A program made the position numbers and the translations under genes. DNA of 64,000 bases, taken from positions 62,001 to 126,000 of the forward strand of contig JAMLGT010000003.1 of NCBI GenBank assembly GCA_023957755.1. The letters are read 5' to 3'. The DNA is from Chitinophagaceae bacterium. Lineage in GTDB: Bacteria > Bacteroidota > Bacteroidia > Chitinophagales > Chitinophagaceae. Position 1 is the stretch's first letter, and each line of letters starts with the position of its first letter. This document shows positions 10,605-20,142 of the stretch, in pieces. The notes under the pieces were generated by a model, which was not told the origin of the DNA, did not search any database, and was given only the letters and a program-made list of their open reading frames with translations.

Positions 10605-11552
10605 ATGACAACAGCAATTGAAAACATCCTTTCAGTTTCCTGTAATGCACCTGCATCACATTCTGATATGGAATTAGTGCAACAGCGGGTACAGGATATC
10701 CCGGGTTCCGTGCATTATATAATTAATCGTTATCGTAAACCTGAAACTTTTGAAATAGAGAATGTCTCTATGTTATCCTATCATTTCAGGAAGAATGAAG
10801 AGGATACAGAGAAATCGCTCGAACTGGTTTTTTGTATTTCTGGAAATAAGTATTGCAAGAAGTATGATCAGGAATGTAGTTTCTGCAGACTTTCGCAACT
10901 GCATGATTGTGAAGAACTGGTACCTACGATAGATATCGCCTATTTTAAGTTTGATGAGAAGCAACTCAGCCAGTATGTTAAGGATTTAAAGACTACAGGC
11001 TTCACCGAGAGTATCCTCAACTTTACGCATACCTCTTCGTTTTCGAGAATGATGCCGCTGAGTGATAAAATGCACGCCACACTGAGAGACCTGATGAACC
11101 ACCCTTACACAGATGGCATGGCAAATATCTATACCAATGCACAGACTCAAATGCTGCTGCTGAATGTAATGGAGAGTATGGGAGGTGAAGAGGTGGAGGA
11201 CGAAGAGTTTTCCTGCAAGTTTCTGGAAAATGAAGACGACAGAAAGAAGATTGAACTGGCTAGAGAAGTATTGCTTCAACATATCTGCGAGCCACTGACT
11301 ATAAAAGAACTTAGCCGCAAGGCGGCGATTAATGAATGTTATCTCAAGAAAGGTTTTAAGGAGTTGTATGGCACCACTATCTTTGATTTTTTCCAGAATC
11401 AAAGGATGGAACACGCAAAGTATCTGCTTTATGAAAGAGGGTTGACAGTAACCGATGTTTCAAATATGTTAGGATATAGTTCGATCAGTCATTTCTCTAC
11501 AGCATTCAAAAAACATACTGGACTGAAGCCTTGTGAACTGCTGCTTCGCTAA
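10605..11552 (+). CDS. AraC-family transcriptional regulator with a cysteine-rich N-terminal domain
   Basis: 315 residues from the ATG at 10605; a TTG seven codons earlier also opens the frame but lies inside the promoter. The C-terminal 100 residues are the AraC double helix-turn-helix (ICEPLTIKELSRKAAINECYLKKGFKELYG, then LTVTDVSNMLGYSSISHFSTAFKKHTG). The N-terminal domain contains five cysteines in a C-x6-C-x6-C-x2-C-x7-C array around residues 75-105, which could bind a metal, Fe-S cluster or haem (inference). It precedes a TonB receptor and HmuY gene, so it likely controls that haem-uptake locus. PchR-like iron regulators are the nearest known theme. Confidence 0.87.
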   Translation: MTTAIENILSVSCNAPASHSDMELVQQRVQDIPGSVHYIINRYRKPETFEIENVSMLSYHFRKNEEDTEKSLELVFCISGNKYCKKYDQECSFCRLSQLHDCEELVPTIDIAYFKFDEKQLSQYVKDLKTTGFTESILNFTHTSSFSRMMPLSDKMHATLRDLMNHPYTDGMANIYTNAQTQMLLLNVMESMGGEEVEDEEFSCKFLENEDDRKKIELAREVLLQHICEPLTIKELSRKAAINECYLKKGFKELYGTTIFDFFQNQRMEHAKYLLYERGLTVTDVSNMLGYSSISHFSTAFKKHTGLKPCELLLR

Positions 11553-11575
11553 TGATTTTTTTTGACAATTCTATG

Positions 11576-11597
11576 ACAGCCCCGGAAGGGGCTGTTT
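11576..11597 (+). terminator. Hairpin between the regulator and the TonB receptor gene
   Basis: Perfect 8-bp stem ACAGCCCC / GGGGCTGT closed by a GGAA tetraloop, followed by TTTGCATTTT. It sits 24 bases after the regulator stop and about 75 before the receptor start; likely a terminator or a partial attenuator. Confidence 0.65.
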
Positions 11598-11668
11598 GCA
11601 TTTTGACAATGCTGTGGCATTCCTCATCATTATGTGTTTCAATTTTGCCACCTGTCAGTAAGGTGAAT

Positions 11669-13798
11669 ATGATGAGACCAGTATTTGTAATGTTAGGGCT
11701 ATTAATTGTGAGCAGTATAGTTTCTGCACAGGACACCAATGGTAATGCAGAGAAGATTCTTGATGAAATTGTAGTTACTGCCACACGTACAGAAAACAAG
11801 GTAAGTAATGTGCCCTTGCCGGTGCAGATTATTTCAGCAAGTGATATTCAACGCTCAGGGAGTGAAAAGCTGATTGATGTGCTACAAATGCAGACAGGCC
11901 TGGTGATTGCCACCAACCCATTAGGAGTGTCGCTGCAGGGGTATCCGAATCCCTTCGGTACGGGAATTCAGATGCAGGGCATGGATCCCGGATATACTCT
12001 GATCATGATTGATGGCGAACCTCTCTCCGGCAGGAATGGAGGAGTATTGAATCTTGACCGGATTGCAGTTAATAACATTCAGAGAATAGAAGTATTGCGC
12101 GGACCGGCTACCAGTCTCTATGGTTCAGATGCACTGGCAGGAGTGATCAATATTATCACCCGGACACCTGAAAAAAATGAAGCAGGAGGCCGCCTTCATT
12201 ATGGATCAAATAATGCGTTGGGGATCACATTTTCCTCTGCATTGAAAGGTAAAAAAGCCTCTTTGGAATTGTTTGGAAACCGGTCGTCAAATAATGGCTG
12301 GGACTTTGATAAGTCTATCTATGGCCAGACGATTGACCCGTCTGTAAGTTATAATTTCAGTGCGAAGTCTCATATACGCCTGAACGAAAAGAATAAGTTG
12401 CTGATATCAGCCCGATATTTTAATCAGACTCAGTTTAATGATTATGAGATAATCCCCAAAGACCTGCCTAAAGTGGTTACCGGTACTACAGTGGAAGATG
12501 AGAAAAGTGTGTATGCCAGTTGGGATTATAAACCTACAAGCAGGCTACACATTGTGACCGGAGTGTATGCCACCGGTTATAACAATTTCTCTCATGCCTA
12601 CCTTCAGGAGAACGATTCGCTTTACGAAAAGATAACGCTTTCCCAATCGCTTATAAGGCCCGAAGTACAGGTTAATATCGGACAAACGAAGAATCAGTGG
12701 GTGGCAGGGGCCGGTATTAATTTTGAATCGGTTCATTCCAACAGATATAGTAATACGCAAAGACTCAATGCCTGGTTCACCTATCTCCAGAAACAGATTG
12801 TTCTTTTCGAGAAGCTCAATTTGATTGCCGGTGCAAGGTTTGATAAGAATGAGTTATATACAGCACAATTGAGCCCGAAGCTGGCCCTGGCTTATAAGGT
12901 CAAGCCGTCGTTGATTTTGAAAGGCAGTGTGGGCACAGGCTTTAAGGCTCCGGATTTTCGCCAGCAATTTCTCGACTTTTCGAACAGCCTGGTAGGCTAT
13001 ACGATTATCGGTGCGCGCGAACTGGGTAATGGGCTTGCAAGATTGCAAAGGAGCGGGCTGCTGGAGCCTGGTATTGATATTTCACCTTATAAGGATGGGG
13101 TAGCATTAAATCCCGAGCGCTCGGTCGGTATAAACCTGGGCGTGGATTATACATTGAAATCGGGAACTGTAGTACAGGTAAACATGTTCAGAAATGACAT
13201 CAATAATCTGATCGAAACCTATAGCCTTCCTTTTAAACAAACCAACGACAAGGAGATTTTTAGTTACACGAATGTAAATAAAGTTTTCACTGAAGGAGTC
13301 GAGGTTAACATACAACATAAGGTCAATACGCATTTTCGAATCAGAGGAGGCTATAATTTTCTGATTGCGAAAGACAAGGAGGTGCTGGATCAAATTCGGA
13401 GAAAGCAAATATTTAAACGGGATGTAGTGACCGGCCATTCACAACTGGTTACCCTCTCTGATTATAAAGGATTGTATAACAGGAGCGCACATACGTTCAA
13501 TGTAAGCGCCATCTATCTTAATGACAGGTATAAGGCAGGGGCTACACTATCTGTAAAATATCGTGGTAAATATGGATTTCAGGGAGTAGGCGGATATTCA
13601 GATGGAAACCTGATTCTTGATGATCCCAGAGAGTTTGTGTCGGGATTTGCATTGGTGAATCTGGTGCTGAAAAAAGATTTAGGAAATCACATAAACATTC
13701 AGGGAGGAGTAGAAAACCTGCTTAATTATACAGAACCCGTACTGATGCCTTCGCAATATGGCAGAGGATATTTCCTGAACATAAATTTTAAATTTTAA
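11669..13798 (+). CDS. TonB-dependent outer-membrane receptor, probably for haem (HmuR-like)
   Basis: Imports a ligand across the outer membrane using TonB energy. The frame opens at 11552 but the signal peptide ([21 protein letters not shown]) starts at 11669 or 11672. Order: signal peptide, TonB-box-like EIVVTATR, plug domain ([17 protein letters not shown] through [29 protein letters not shown]), and a 22-strand-type barrel ending in Phe (LNINFKF). About 709 residues, a normal size for a haem/vitamin receptor and far shorter than SusC. The HmuY-type lipoprotein 23 bp downstream indicates haem as the ligand. No SusD is present. Confidence 0.92.
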   Translation: [709 protein letters not shown]

Positions 13799-13821
13799 AA
13801 ACCCTATAAAACAACAATCAA

Positions 13822-14430
13822 ATGAGAATGAGAAGAACGATGATGGTTTTACCAGCAGGCTTATTTTTAGTTTTTGGAATGATGTCGTGCGAGAAAACAA
13901 ATGATAAACCCGATAATAATACCATTGCCATTACCGATTCGGTGGCAATGGCGTTTCGTCCGGCTAACTATACATTTTACAGCCTGAAAGAAGGTAAGGT
14001 GATACCGCTCAGCGACTCGGCTACCGGCAAGTGGGATGTGGCATTCAAATTCTACACTATCATATCCAATAGCGGAGTCAGCGGCCCGGGAAATGCAGGT
14101 GTGATTGTGAAGAGAGATGGTCAGTATGATGCGGTAAGTACAGCACCGGAAGCAGGATATGGCACAGATACTTCAGCTACCCAACTGGCAGTTAACAGCA
14201 CCTACGGAAATCCTAATGCGTGGTTTATTTATGAGCCGGTGTCTCATGCCTTTGGGCCGGCGGCCGGTTTATATTTCCTGGTGAGAACAGCTGATAACCA
14301 CTATGCCAAGATGGAGATTACCCAGGTAAGGTATCACATACAACCGGGGGCACCGTATCCTGACTCGCTCACATATAAGTTTCGGTACACTTACCAGCCG
14401 GATGGCTCGCGAAACCTGAGTCTGGAATAG
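13822..14430 (+). CDS. HmuY-family haem-binding lipoprotein
   Basis: A 202-residue lipoprotein: signal peptide with lipobox MMSC (Cys about residue 24), so it is lipid-anchored. The mature part matches the HmuY fold family of Bacteroidota haemophores: YTFYSLKEGKVI, WDVAFKFYTIISNSGVSGPG, HYAKMEITQVRYH and a closing FRYTYQPDG. HmuY takes haem from host or environmental proteins and passes it to the TonB receptor encoded just upstream; the two form an operon (23 bp gap). The haem-ligand residues differ between family members, and I cannot assign them here. A strong terminator follows. Confidence 0.88.
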   Translation: MRMRRTMMVLPAGLFLVFGMMSCEKTNDKPDNNTIAITDSVAMAFRPANYTFYSLKEGKVIPLSDSATGKWDVAFKFYTIISNSGVSGPGNAGVIVKRDGQYDAVSTAPEAGYGTDTSATQLAVNSTYGNPNAWFIYEPVSHAFGPAAGLYFLVRTADNHYAKMEITQVRYHIQPGAPYPDSLTYKFRYTYQPDGSRNLSLE

Positions 14431-14456
14431 TGCCCAATACATATTAAAAAGGATTG

Positions 14457-14485
14457 AAAGGATAGCAGCGGCTATCCTTTTTTGT
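14457..14485 (+). terminator. Terminator of the haem-uptake operon
   Basis: Perfect 10-bp stem AAAGGATAGC / GCTATCCTTT with a 4-nt loop, continuing into TTTTTTG, 26 bases after the hmuY-like stop. Confidence 0.9.
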
Positions 14486-14586
14486 TTTCCGAAGTGATTG
14501 TAATCATTCTTTCTGATGGTGGGAGGTATCGGATGTTAGCAACTATCCCTATAAAATATAATTTATTTACATTAGGCCGGCTGCTT

Positions 14587-14594
14587 TATATTTG
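14587..14594 (+). promoter_or_regulatory. -7 element of the FucP-type permease gene
   Basis: TATATTTG matches TAnnTTTG, 71 bases before the ATG at 14666. Confidence 0.45.
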
Positions 14595-14665
14595 ATTACT
14601 TAATGAATACGGTAAACCATTGCGTTTGATGTTCAGTTCAAAATTTTTAAAAACTAATTGCATTG

Positions 14666-15955
14666 ATGAGTAAGGTCAGGAGTGCTCTTTTTGTAAAAGA
14701 CGGCATTAATTATCTGAGGCCTTTTATCGCTATCAGCGTGTTATTTTTTCTTTGGGGATTAGCCCACGGAATGGTGGATGCACTCGACAAGAATTTTCAG
14801 GAGATGTTGCATCTTAGGAAATGGCAGTCCAGTTTTATCCAGTTTTCGCTTTATGGTGCCTATTTTGGTATGGCCCTGCCTGCAGGTTTATATATGAAGA
14901 AGTGGGGTTATAAACGCGGAATTATTTTCGGGCTTATCCTGTTTGCTTCAGGTGCATTACTGGCAGCAGGAACAGCGCCATTCGAATCATTCCTTTTATT
15001 TCTGATTTGTCTTCTGGTGATGGGGGCAGGACTTGCTACGCTGGAGACGGGGGCCAATCCCTATACTACCAAGCTTGGGCCGACAGCCACTGCGGCCCGC
15101 AGAATTAATCTCTCACAATCATTTAACGGATTGGCATGGGTTATCGGGCCGTTGATAGCTCTGTATATTTATGGTAATCAAAGCCATGCTGAAGGTGAGA
15201 AAATGTTTTCCATAATTCTTCCTTTCATTATTATTGGATTGTTAGTGCTGGCTGTGGCATTTGTTTTTATGCGCATGCATTTGCCTGAAATTACCGAGGA
15301 GGATGAAAACTTGATGCATGGATCTGAGTCAACTCCTGACAGGGTAGATGTTCAAAATACTTATGCCACCGGCGAAGATAAATTAACTCATAAACCTTTA
15401 TGGCAGAATCGGCATTTCAGGTTAGGCGTTGTGGCTCAGGGATGCTATGTGGCTGCACAGACCGGGGTGTTTAGTTATCTGATCAATTTTGTGACAGATC
15501 ATGATATGCATCCGAGGTTTGACCTGAAGTATGCTCCTTACTTTCTTTCGTTTGGCTTTCTCTTATTTATGATTGGTAGAATTACCGGCAGTATTTTGAT
15601 GAAGTACTTCAAGCCACAGCGATTGCTGGGTCTGTATGCTTTTCTGAATTGTCTGTTATTGCCTGTGGTCGCTGCTAAGTTTGGCTGGATATCTTTAATA
15701 GCGCTTTATGGCGTTTTCTTTTTTATGTCGGTAATGTTCCCTACCATCTTTTCAATGGCGATCAGAGCATTGGGAAGTCAGACCAAACGGGCGTCTTCCT
15801 ATCTGGTAATGTCAGTAGCCGGTGGTGCTGTATTTCCACCTCTGATGGGTGCCGTGGCAGACAACTATGGTATGGCCAGTGGTTTCCTTGTGCCAATTCC
15901 GCTATTTGCATTCATTCTTTATTATGCACTGAAGGGGAGTGAGGTGGAGTCGTAG
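14666..15955 (+). CDS. MFS sugar permease, FucP/GluP family
   Basis: Proton-coupled sugar uptake across the inner membrane. 429 residues with about twelve hydrophobic segments, in two halves joined by a hydrophilic loop near residues 205-245. The FucP-family signatures FFLWGLAHGMVDALDKNFQ (helix 1), GMALPAGLYMKKWGYKRG (the A motif region) and LETGANPYTTKLGP are clear. The frame also begins with a TTG one codon earlier, but ATG 14666 is the better start. No sugar-kinase or isomerase gene is adjacent, so the sugar (fucose, glucose/galactose or N-acetylglucosamine) cannot be told. Confidence 0.9.
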   Translation: MSKVRSALFVKDGINYLRPFIAISVLFFLWGLAHGMVDALDKNFQEMLHLRKWQSSFIQFSLYGAYFGMALPAGLYMKKWGYKRGIIFGLILFASGALLAAGTAPFESFLLFLICLLVMGAGLATLETGANPYTTKLGPTATAARRINLSQSFNGLAWVIGPLIALYIYGNQSHAEGEKMFSIILPFIIIGLLVLAVAFVFMRMHLPEITEEDENLMHGSESTPDRVDVQNTYATGEDKLTHKPLWQNRHFRLGVVAQGCYVAAQTGVFSYLINFVTDHDMHPRFDLKYAPYFLSFGFLLFMIGRITGSILMKYFKPQRLLGLYAFLNCLLLPVVAAKFGWISLIALYGVFFFMSVMFPTIFSMAIRALGSQTKRASSYLVMSVAGGAVFPPLMGAVADNYGMASGFLVPIPLFAFILYYALKGSEVES

Positions 15956-16013
15956 ATATTTATTACGTTTCTTTTTGCTTTCCCCGGGGTAGGTATATTT
16001 TTTCCAAATACGT

Positions 16014-16445
16014 TTAATACACCACGATATCAATTGGCCTTTTGGTGATAGGCCTGTCTGATTTGGTAAAGAATATAGAGAGTGTACCAGAGTGGCATGC
16101 CGCAGATGAGAAACTTGGATCCACATTTTCAGGTAGTGTTATCTCACTTATAAAAGTTTCTGTAACCCCTGAATCATCAATGGATGCGCCATTGTCAAAG
16201 TTGCATCCCATAATACGAAGATTTCCTTCGTCGTTGATCGATACAAATAAATTTTCTCTCTTAAGTCCTGGCTGCGTCAGTTCTACTTTATAATAGTTTT
16301 CTGTATCAGTAATCTGTGTCTTTGGATTAAGAGATGTTTTTCCCAATTCAAATGCGCCGTCTGTAATGGCTTTCAGAAATTGGTTTTGTAGCCGATATTC
16401 TCCGGGGTAAGCTGAACGGTTGTTGATAGAATTATTAGGTAACAT
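16014..16445 (-). CDS. Small heat-shock protein, Hsp20/alpha-crystallin family
   Basis: A 143-residue ATP-independent chaperone that holds unfolding proteins. Residues 45-135 carry the alpha-crystallin domain: PKTQITDTENYYKVELTQPG, LKRENLFVSINDEGNLRIMG and the late-strand motif AACHSGTLSIFFTK that corresponds to the conserved A-x-x-x-n-G-v-L signature. The sequence is more diverged than the usual Bacteroidota IbpA-type protein and lacks a clear C-terminal IxI motif (it ends PIDIVVY). It stands alone between convergent and codirectional genes. Confidence 0.82.
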   Translation of the reverse strand: MLPNNSINNRSAYPGEYRLQNQFLKAITDGAFELGKTSLNPKTQITDTENYYKVELTQPGLKRENLFVSINDEGNLRIMGCNFDNGASIDDSGVTETFISEITLPENVDPSFSSAACHSGTLSIFFTKSDRPITKRPIDIVVY

Positions 16446-16629
16446 AGGTGATTAATTTGGAAGTGAACAAAAGGTCACTTGTAATTTAATCTTTTTTAGG
16501 CTCTTAAAAAAAAATTAATTACAAGCATTATCATAATCTTGTAGAATGAATTCTGGCAAAGTCTGTGCCACTATCTTAAAGCAAAAGAATACTGAACGAA
16601 TTCAGAAAAAAATAACATTCTGCCAAGGG

Positions 16630-18375
16630 CTACCTTCTCCTGTTTCTTCTTTTTGTGTATATCTGCTCGCTCTTATTTACCATTTCGATAAACTGTGCAT
16701 GGAGATAGTCTCCGGGCACTACGCTCTCCTGAGTGATTTTATTAATGAGTTTCCATGAAAGGTCGGGGGCGTATTTAGAGTTTTTTAATTTGAGACCGAA
16801 CGAAGCAATGGCTGTGGCAAACCTGAGTGGGCCGGGAAGTGAAGCGTAGGGCGTATAGTTATATAAACTCTGGTATTGCTGAATCTTTTCAGTTGAGTCT
16901 GATGGGTTCTTAAAGTGAATATTAAAAGTGGCTAAGGGTGCATTTTTCAGGAGAGAGTCGTTACCTGCAGGATTTATTTCAAACAGAATCGTATTGCCGG
17001 CCCCTGATCCAATTTCTCCTCCTTCAGGCTCGCTGATCACATTCCTGAATTCACTGATTTTATTGTCGTAACCTATAAGGCGATATTTCCTGACTGTTTC
17101 AGGTACAAATTTTACGTTGATGTATGCATCTTCGGCTACAGCATACATGGTTTGAGTAAATTGCAGCACCAGTACTTTTTCGGCTTCCCTTATATTATCG
17201 ATGTAGGCAAAGTTCCCGTTCCCTTTCTTGGCGAGCACCTCTATTTTTGAGTCTTTATAATTACCCATTCCTACGCCAAGGCAGGTAAGATACACCCCTG
17301 ATTCTTTTTCCTTTACAATCAGGTCTTCCAGATCTTTCTCAGAGGTAACGCCAATATTGAAATCGCCATCCGTAGCAAGAATTATTCGGTTATTACCTCC
17401 CTTTATGAAAGTAGAACGCGCCAGTTTGTATGCGGTGCGGAGCGCTGCCTCACCCGGGGTATCCCCTGATGCAGTAAGATCTTCAATAGCGCTGGAAATT
17501 TTTTCTTTATTATCACCACCGGTAGGTGTAAGCCATATTCCCACACTGCCACCATATACCACTATACTTACTGTATCGATTGGCCTCAGGTTCTTGACCA
17601 GGAGTTGAAAGGCTTCCTTTAATAATGGTAATCTGTTGGGAAGATCCATGCTGCCTGAGACATCGATCAGGAAGACAAAGTTGGAGGGAGGCACCTTGCT
17701 CAGATCTAGCTTTCTTGCTGAAATATTTACAAAGAGTAATCTGTTTTCAGGGTTCCAGGGGCAATCTGTGATCTGGCTTTGCGTATGGAAGGTAAGCCCC
17801 GAATCCGGAGCTGTATAATTCAGATTGAAGTAATTGAGCATTTCATCGATACGGACTGCATCAGGTGGCACTTCCATTTGCTGATTTATAAATCTTCGGA
17901 TATTGCTGTATGAGGCCTTGTCAATTCGTAGTCCGAAGGTGGTCTGTGCTGCCGGACCTGCCTTTACGAAGTCATTTTCAATCAGTCGGGTATAGGTCTC
18001 TCCGTAATAAGTAGATATCCGGGTCTGGTTGTCGTCGTTACCTGTAGTGAAGGACACCATTTTTTGAACAACAGGTACATCTTTTTTTTCTGTGACGCGC
18101 ATCACCACGCGCAGATATTCTGAAGTGTTGAAGCGCACACAGACAGTATCGTACCCTTGTTTAGTAAAAATCAGAGAATCAGAAGCCCTTGCTGAAGGAA
18201 TGCCAAATCCTCCCCCGAAGCCGCTTGAATAGATGGCCCGTGTAGCAGGCATATAAATCCGCACATTTTGTAGCGGTACATCATTAATATCCTTTACATC
18301 TCCCCGAATATAATACTGGGAGGCGCCATGAAGAGTGGTTAATAAAGCCAGTATGGTTATCAGGCCTCTTAACAA
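16630..18375 (-). CDS. VWA-domain protein of the YfbK type, exported
   Basis: A 581-residue exported protein. Order: signal peptide (ITILALLTTLHGASQ), a carboxypeptidase-regulatory-like beta domain (YIRGDVKDINDVPLQNVRIY, about 20-95), the YfbK N-terminal segment (RRFINQQMEVPPDAVRIDEM), a VWA domain with an intact MIDAS (FLIDVSGSMD, then GDTPGEAAL and ATDGDFNIG), and a C-terminal DUF3520-like region. The role of YfbK proteins is unknown; metal-dependent protein binding is inferred. The start is a TTG at 18375, because a stop lies four codons upstream and the signal peptide begins there; no ATG fits. Confidence 0.88.
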   Translation of the reverse strand: MLRGLITILALLTTLHGASQYYIRGDVKDINDVPLQNVRIYMPATRAIYSSGFGGGFGIPSARASDSLIFTKQGYDTVCVRFNTSEYLRVVMRVTEKKDVPVVQKMVSFTTGNDDNQTRISTYYGETYTRLIENDFVKAGPAAQTTFGLRIDKASYSNIRRFINQQMEVPPDAVRIDEMLNYFNLNYTAPDSGLTFHTQSQITDCPWNPENRLLFVNISARKLDLSKVPPSNFVFLIDVSGSMDLPNRLPLLKEAFQLLVKNLRPIDTVSIVVYGGSVGIWLTPTGGDNKEKISSAIEDLTASGDTPGEAALRTAYKLARSTFIKGGNNRIILATDGDFNIGVTSEKDLEDLIVKEKESGVYLTCLGVGMGNYKDSKIEVLAKKGNGNFAYIDNIREAEKVLVLQFTQTMYAVAEDAYINVKFVPETVRKYRLIGYDNKISEFRNVISEPEGGEIGSGAGNTILFEINPAGNDSLLKNAPLATFNIHFKNPSDSTEKIQQYQSLYNYTPYASLPGPLRFATAIASFGLKLKNSKYAPDLSWKLINKITQESVVPGDYLHAQFIEMVNKSEQIYTKRRNRRR

Positions 18376-18555
18376 AACTGACTGTTTTTATTCTTAATAA
18401 TGGGTTATTCTGTTTTGCTTTTGAATAACTATATAACGCTAATCGGACTTGAATGTTTTAAAAGGATTTATTATCAGCTAATTCACCAATTTCCCGGCAA
18501 TATCAAAAATAGTCATTAAAATTTCTATTTTAAGTTTCAGGATATAATTCAGGCT

Positions 18556-18563
18556 TACTTTTG
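18556..18563 (+). promoter_or_regulatory. -7 element of the LptF/G permease gene
   Basis: TACTTTTG ends seven bases before the ATG at 18571, giving a predicted leader of about three bases. Confidence 0.55.
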
Positions 18564-18570
18564 CGGTTCC

Positions 18571-19662
18571 ATGAAGATTCTGGACTGGTACATACTAAAG
18601 AAGTTTTTCGTCACTTTTTTCTTCAGCCTCATTGCGATGACAGTGTTGGTGGTAATTGTAGATCTGAGTGAGAAAACAGACGATTTTGCCAAGACAGGCT
18701 TGTCAGCGAGGGAGATTATCACCCAGTATTACTTTGGCTTCATACCCCATATTGATGCCATGCTTTTTCCTCTCTTTCTTTTTATTTCGGTGATATTCTT
18801 CACCTCCAAAATGGCTAACCGGAGCGAGGTAATCGCTATACTAAGTGCAGGGGTGAGCTTTAAAAGGTTTCTGTTACCTTATTTTATGGCAGGGTTATTT
18901 TTTTCAGGTTTCCTCTGGTGGGTAAACCAATACATACTGCCTACAGCAAATGAAAAATGGAGTACGTTTAATTCCCGGTATATAGATTTTAATTATGGAG
19001 GCTATGTAAATACAGCCAGTATTTCTAATAAATTTTTTAAGCTGGACTCTTTCGCCTATGCCGGTATCCGTTATTATGATACGGCCTCCCGTTCGGGGAA
19101 TACCTTTCAGGTAAACCGATTTGATTCGACAGCTCTCATCTACAGCCTGAGCGCTCAGGGGTTTTCGTGGGATACTGCTCAGAAAAACTGGCATCTGAGG
19201 CAGGTAAGGATTAGAACTATTGATGGCCTTAGGCAGACGCTAGTCGATTCTACTGAAATGAATATGAAATTTAATTTCCTGCCTGAGGACTTAAAGACAG
19301 ATGCTTATATGAAAGACCGGATGACCACCCCGCAGCTCACACGCTTTATTGCAATGGAGAAGATGCGCGGAGGAGAAGATATCAATTCACTCATACTGGA
19401 AAAGCAGAACAGAAATGCGATTCCGGTTTCAGTGCTGATTCTTACCATTATAGGAGCTACCATTGCGTCGCATAAAATCAGGGGAGGCAGCGGTTTTCAT
19501 CTTGCCATCGGTGTGGTAATATGTGTAATTTATATCCTGGTTTCGAGGTTCTCTTCGGTATTCGCGATGAAGGCACAGTTTAATCCGATTCTGGCAGCCT
19601 GGCTTCCAAATATCTTCTTTGCCTTTGTAGCTTATTTTTTTTATAAGAAAGCAGCAAAATAA
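18571..19662 (+). CDS. LPS export permease of the LptF/LptG family
   Basis: Inner-membrane half of the LptB2FG transporter that extracts lipopolysaccharide for delivery to the outer membrane. 363 residues: three N-terminal helices (ILKKFFVTFFFSLIAMTVLVV, PHIDAMLFPLFLFISVIFF, RFLLPYFMAGLFFSGFLWWV), a periplasmic beta-jellyroll (about 125-260), and three C-terminal helices. The cytoplasmic-loop motif RSEVIAILSAGVSFKRF couples to the ATPase LptB. LptF and LptG cannot be told apart with certainty; the partner genes are not nearby. The next gene starts five bases after the stop. Confidence 0.9.
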   Translation: MKILDWYILKKFFVTFFFSLIAMTVLVVIVDLSEKTDDFAKTGLSAREIITQYYFGFIPHIDAMLFPLFLFISVIFFTSKMANRSEVIAILSAGVSFKRFLLPYFMAGLFFSGFLWWVNQYILPTANEKWSTFNSRYIDFNYGGYVNTASISNKFFKLDSFAYAGIRYYDTASRSGNTFQVNRFDSTALIYSLSAQGFSWDTAQKNWHLRQVRIRTIDGLRQTLVDSTEMNMKFNFLPEDLKTDAYMKDRMTTPQLTRFIAMEKMRGGEDINSLILEKQNRNAIPVSVLILTIIGATIASHKIRGGSGFHLAIGVVICVIYILVSRFSSVFAMKAQFNPILAAWLPNIFFAFVAYFFYKKAAK

Positions 19663-19666
19663 AATT

Positions 19667-20137
19667 ATGTCCCGGCCTTCGCTGAATATAAGCCCTCTGC
19701 AAATTAAAAAGTATAAGCAGGTATTAGAACGTGCCAATCGTACCGAATTGCTTGAGAGGCTTCCGGCACTGCACGAAAAAGCCGTGGCAAAACATGATTG
19801 CCTTACCTGTGCACAGTGTTGCAAAAATTACTCTCCCCGCTTCAAAACACCTGATATAAAACGGCTTGCCAAATACCTCAGGATGCGGGAGAGTGTGTTT
19901 ATCGATACCTACCTTGTATTGGATGAAGAGGGCGATTATGTGGCTAAATCCTTACCATGCCCCTTTCTGGGAGCGGATAATAAATGTACAGTGTATAATG
20001 AGCGGCCATCAGACTGCAGGAGATTTCCATATACTGACGAAGATGTGTTCATCAAGCGGAAGAATATCACACTGAAGAATGTTACTTTTTGCCCGATAGC
20101 AAATGATGTGATGAAGGGCTTATCAGACTCTTATTAA
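19667..20137 (+). CDS. YkgJ-family cysteine-cluster protein
   Basis: A 156-residue cytosolic protein with the YkgJ (CxxCxxCC) zinc/iron-binding signature: CLTCAQCCKNYSP near residue 45, then PCPFLGADNKCTVYNERPSDCRRFP (about 105-130). The family is thought to hold a metal or Fe-S cluster; no activity is proven. It starts four bases after the lptF/G-like stop, so the two are co-transcribed. It converges on the phytase-like gene with only five bases between stops. Confidence 0.87.
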   Translation: MSRPSLNISPLQIKKYKQVLERANRTELLERLPALHEKAVAKHDCLTCAQCCKNYSPRFKTPDIKRLAKYLRMRESVFIDTYLVLDEEGDYVAKSLPCPFLGADNKCTVYNERPSDCRRFPYTDEDVFIKRKNITLKNVTFCPIANDVMKGLSDSY

Positions 20138-20142
20138 ATCAG

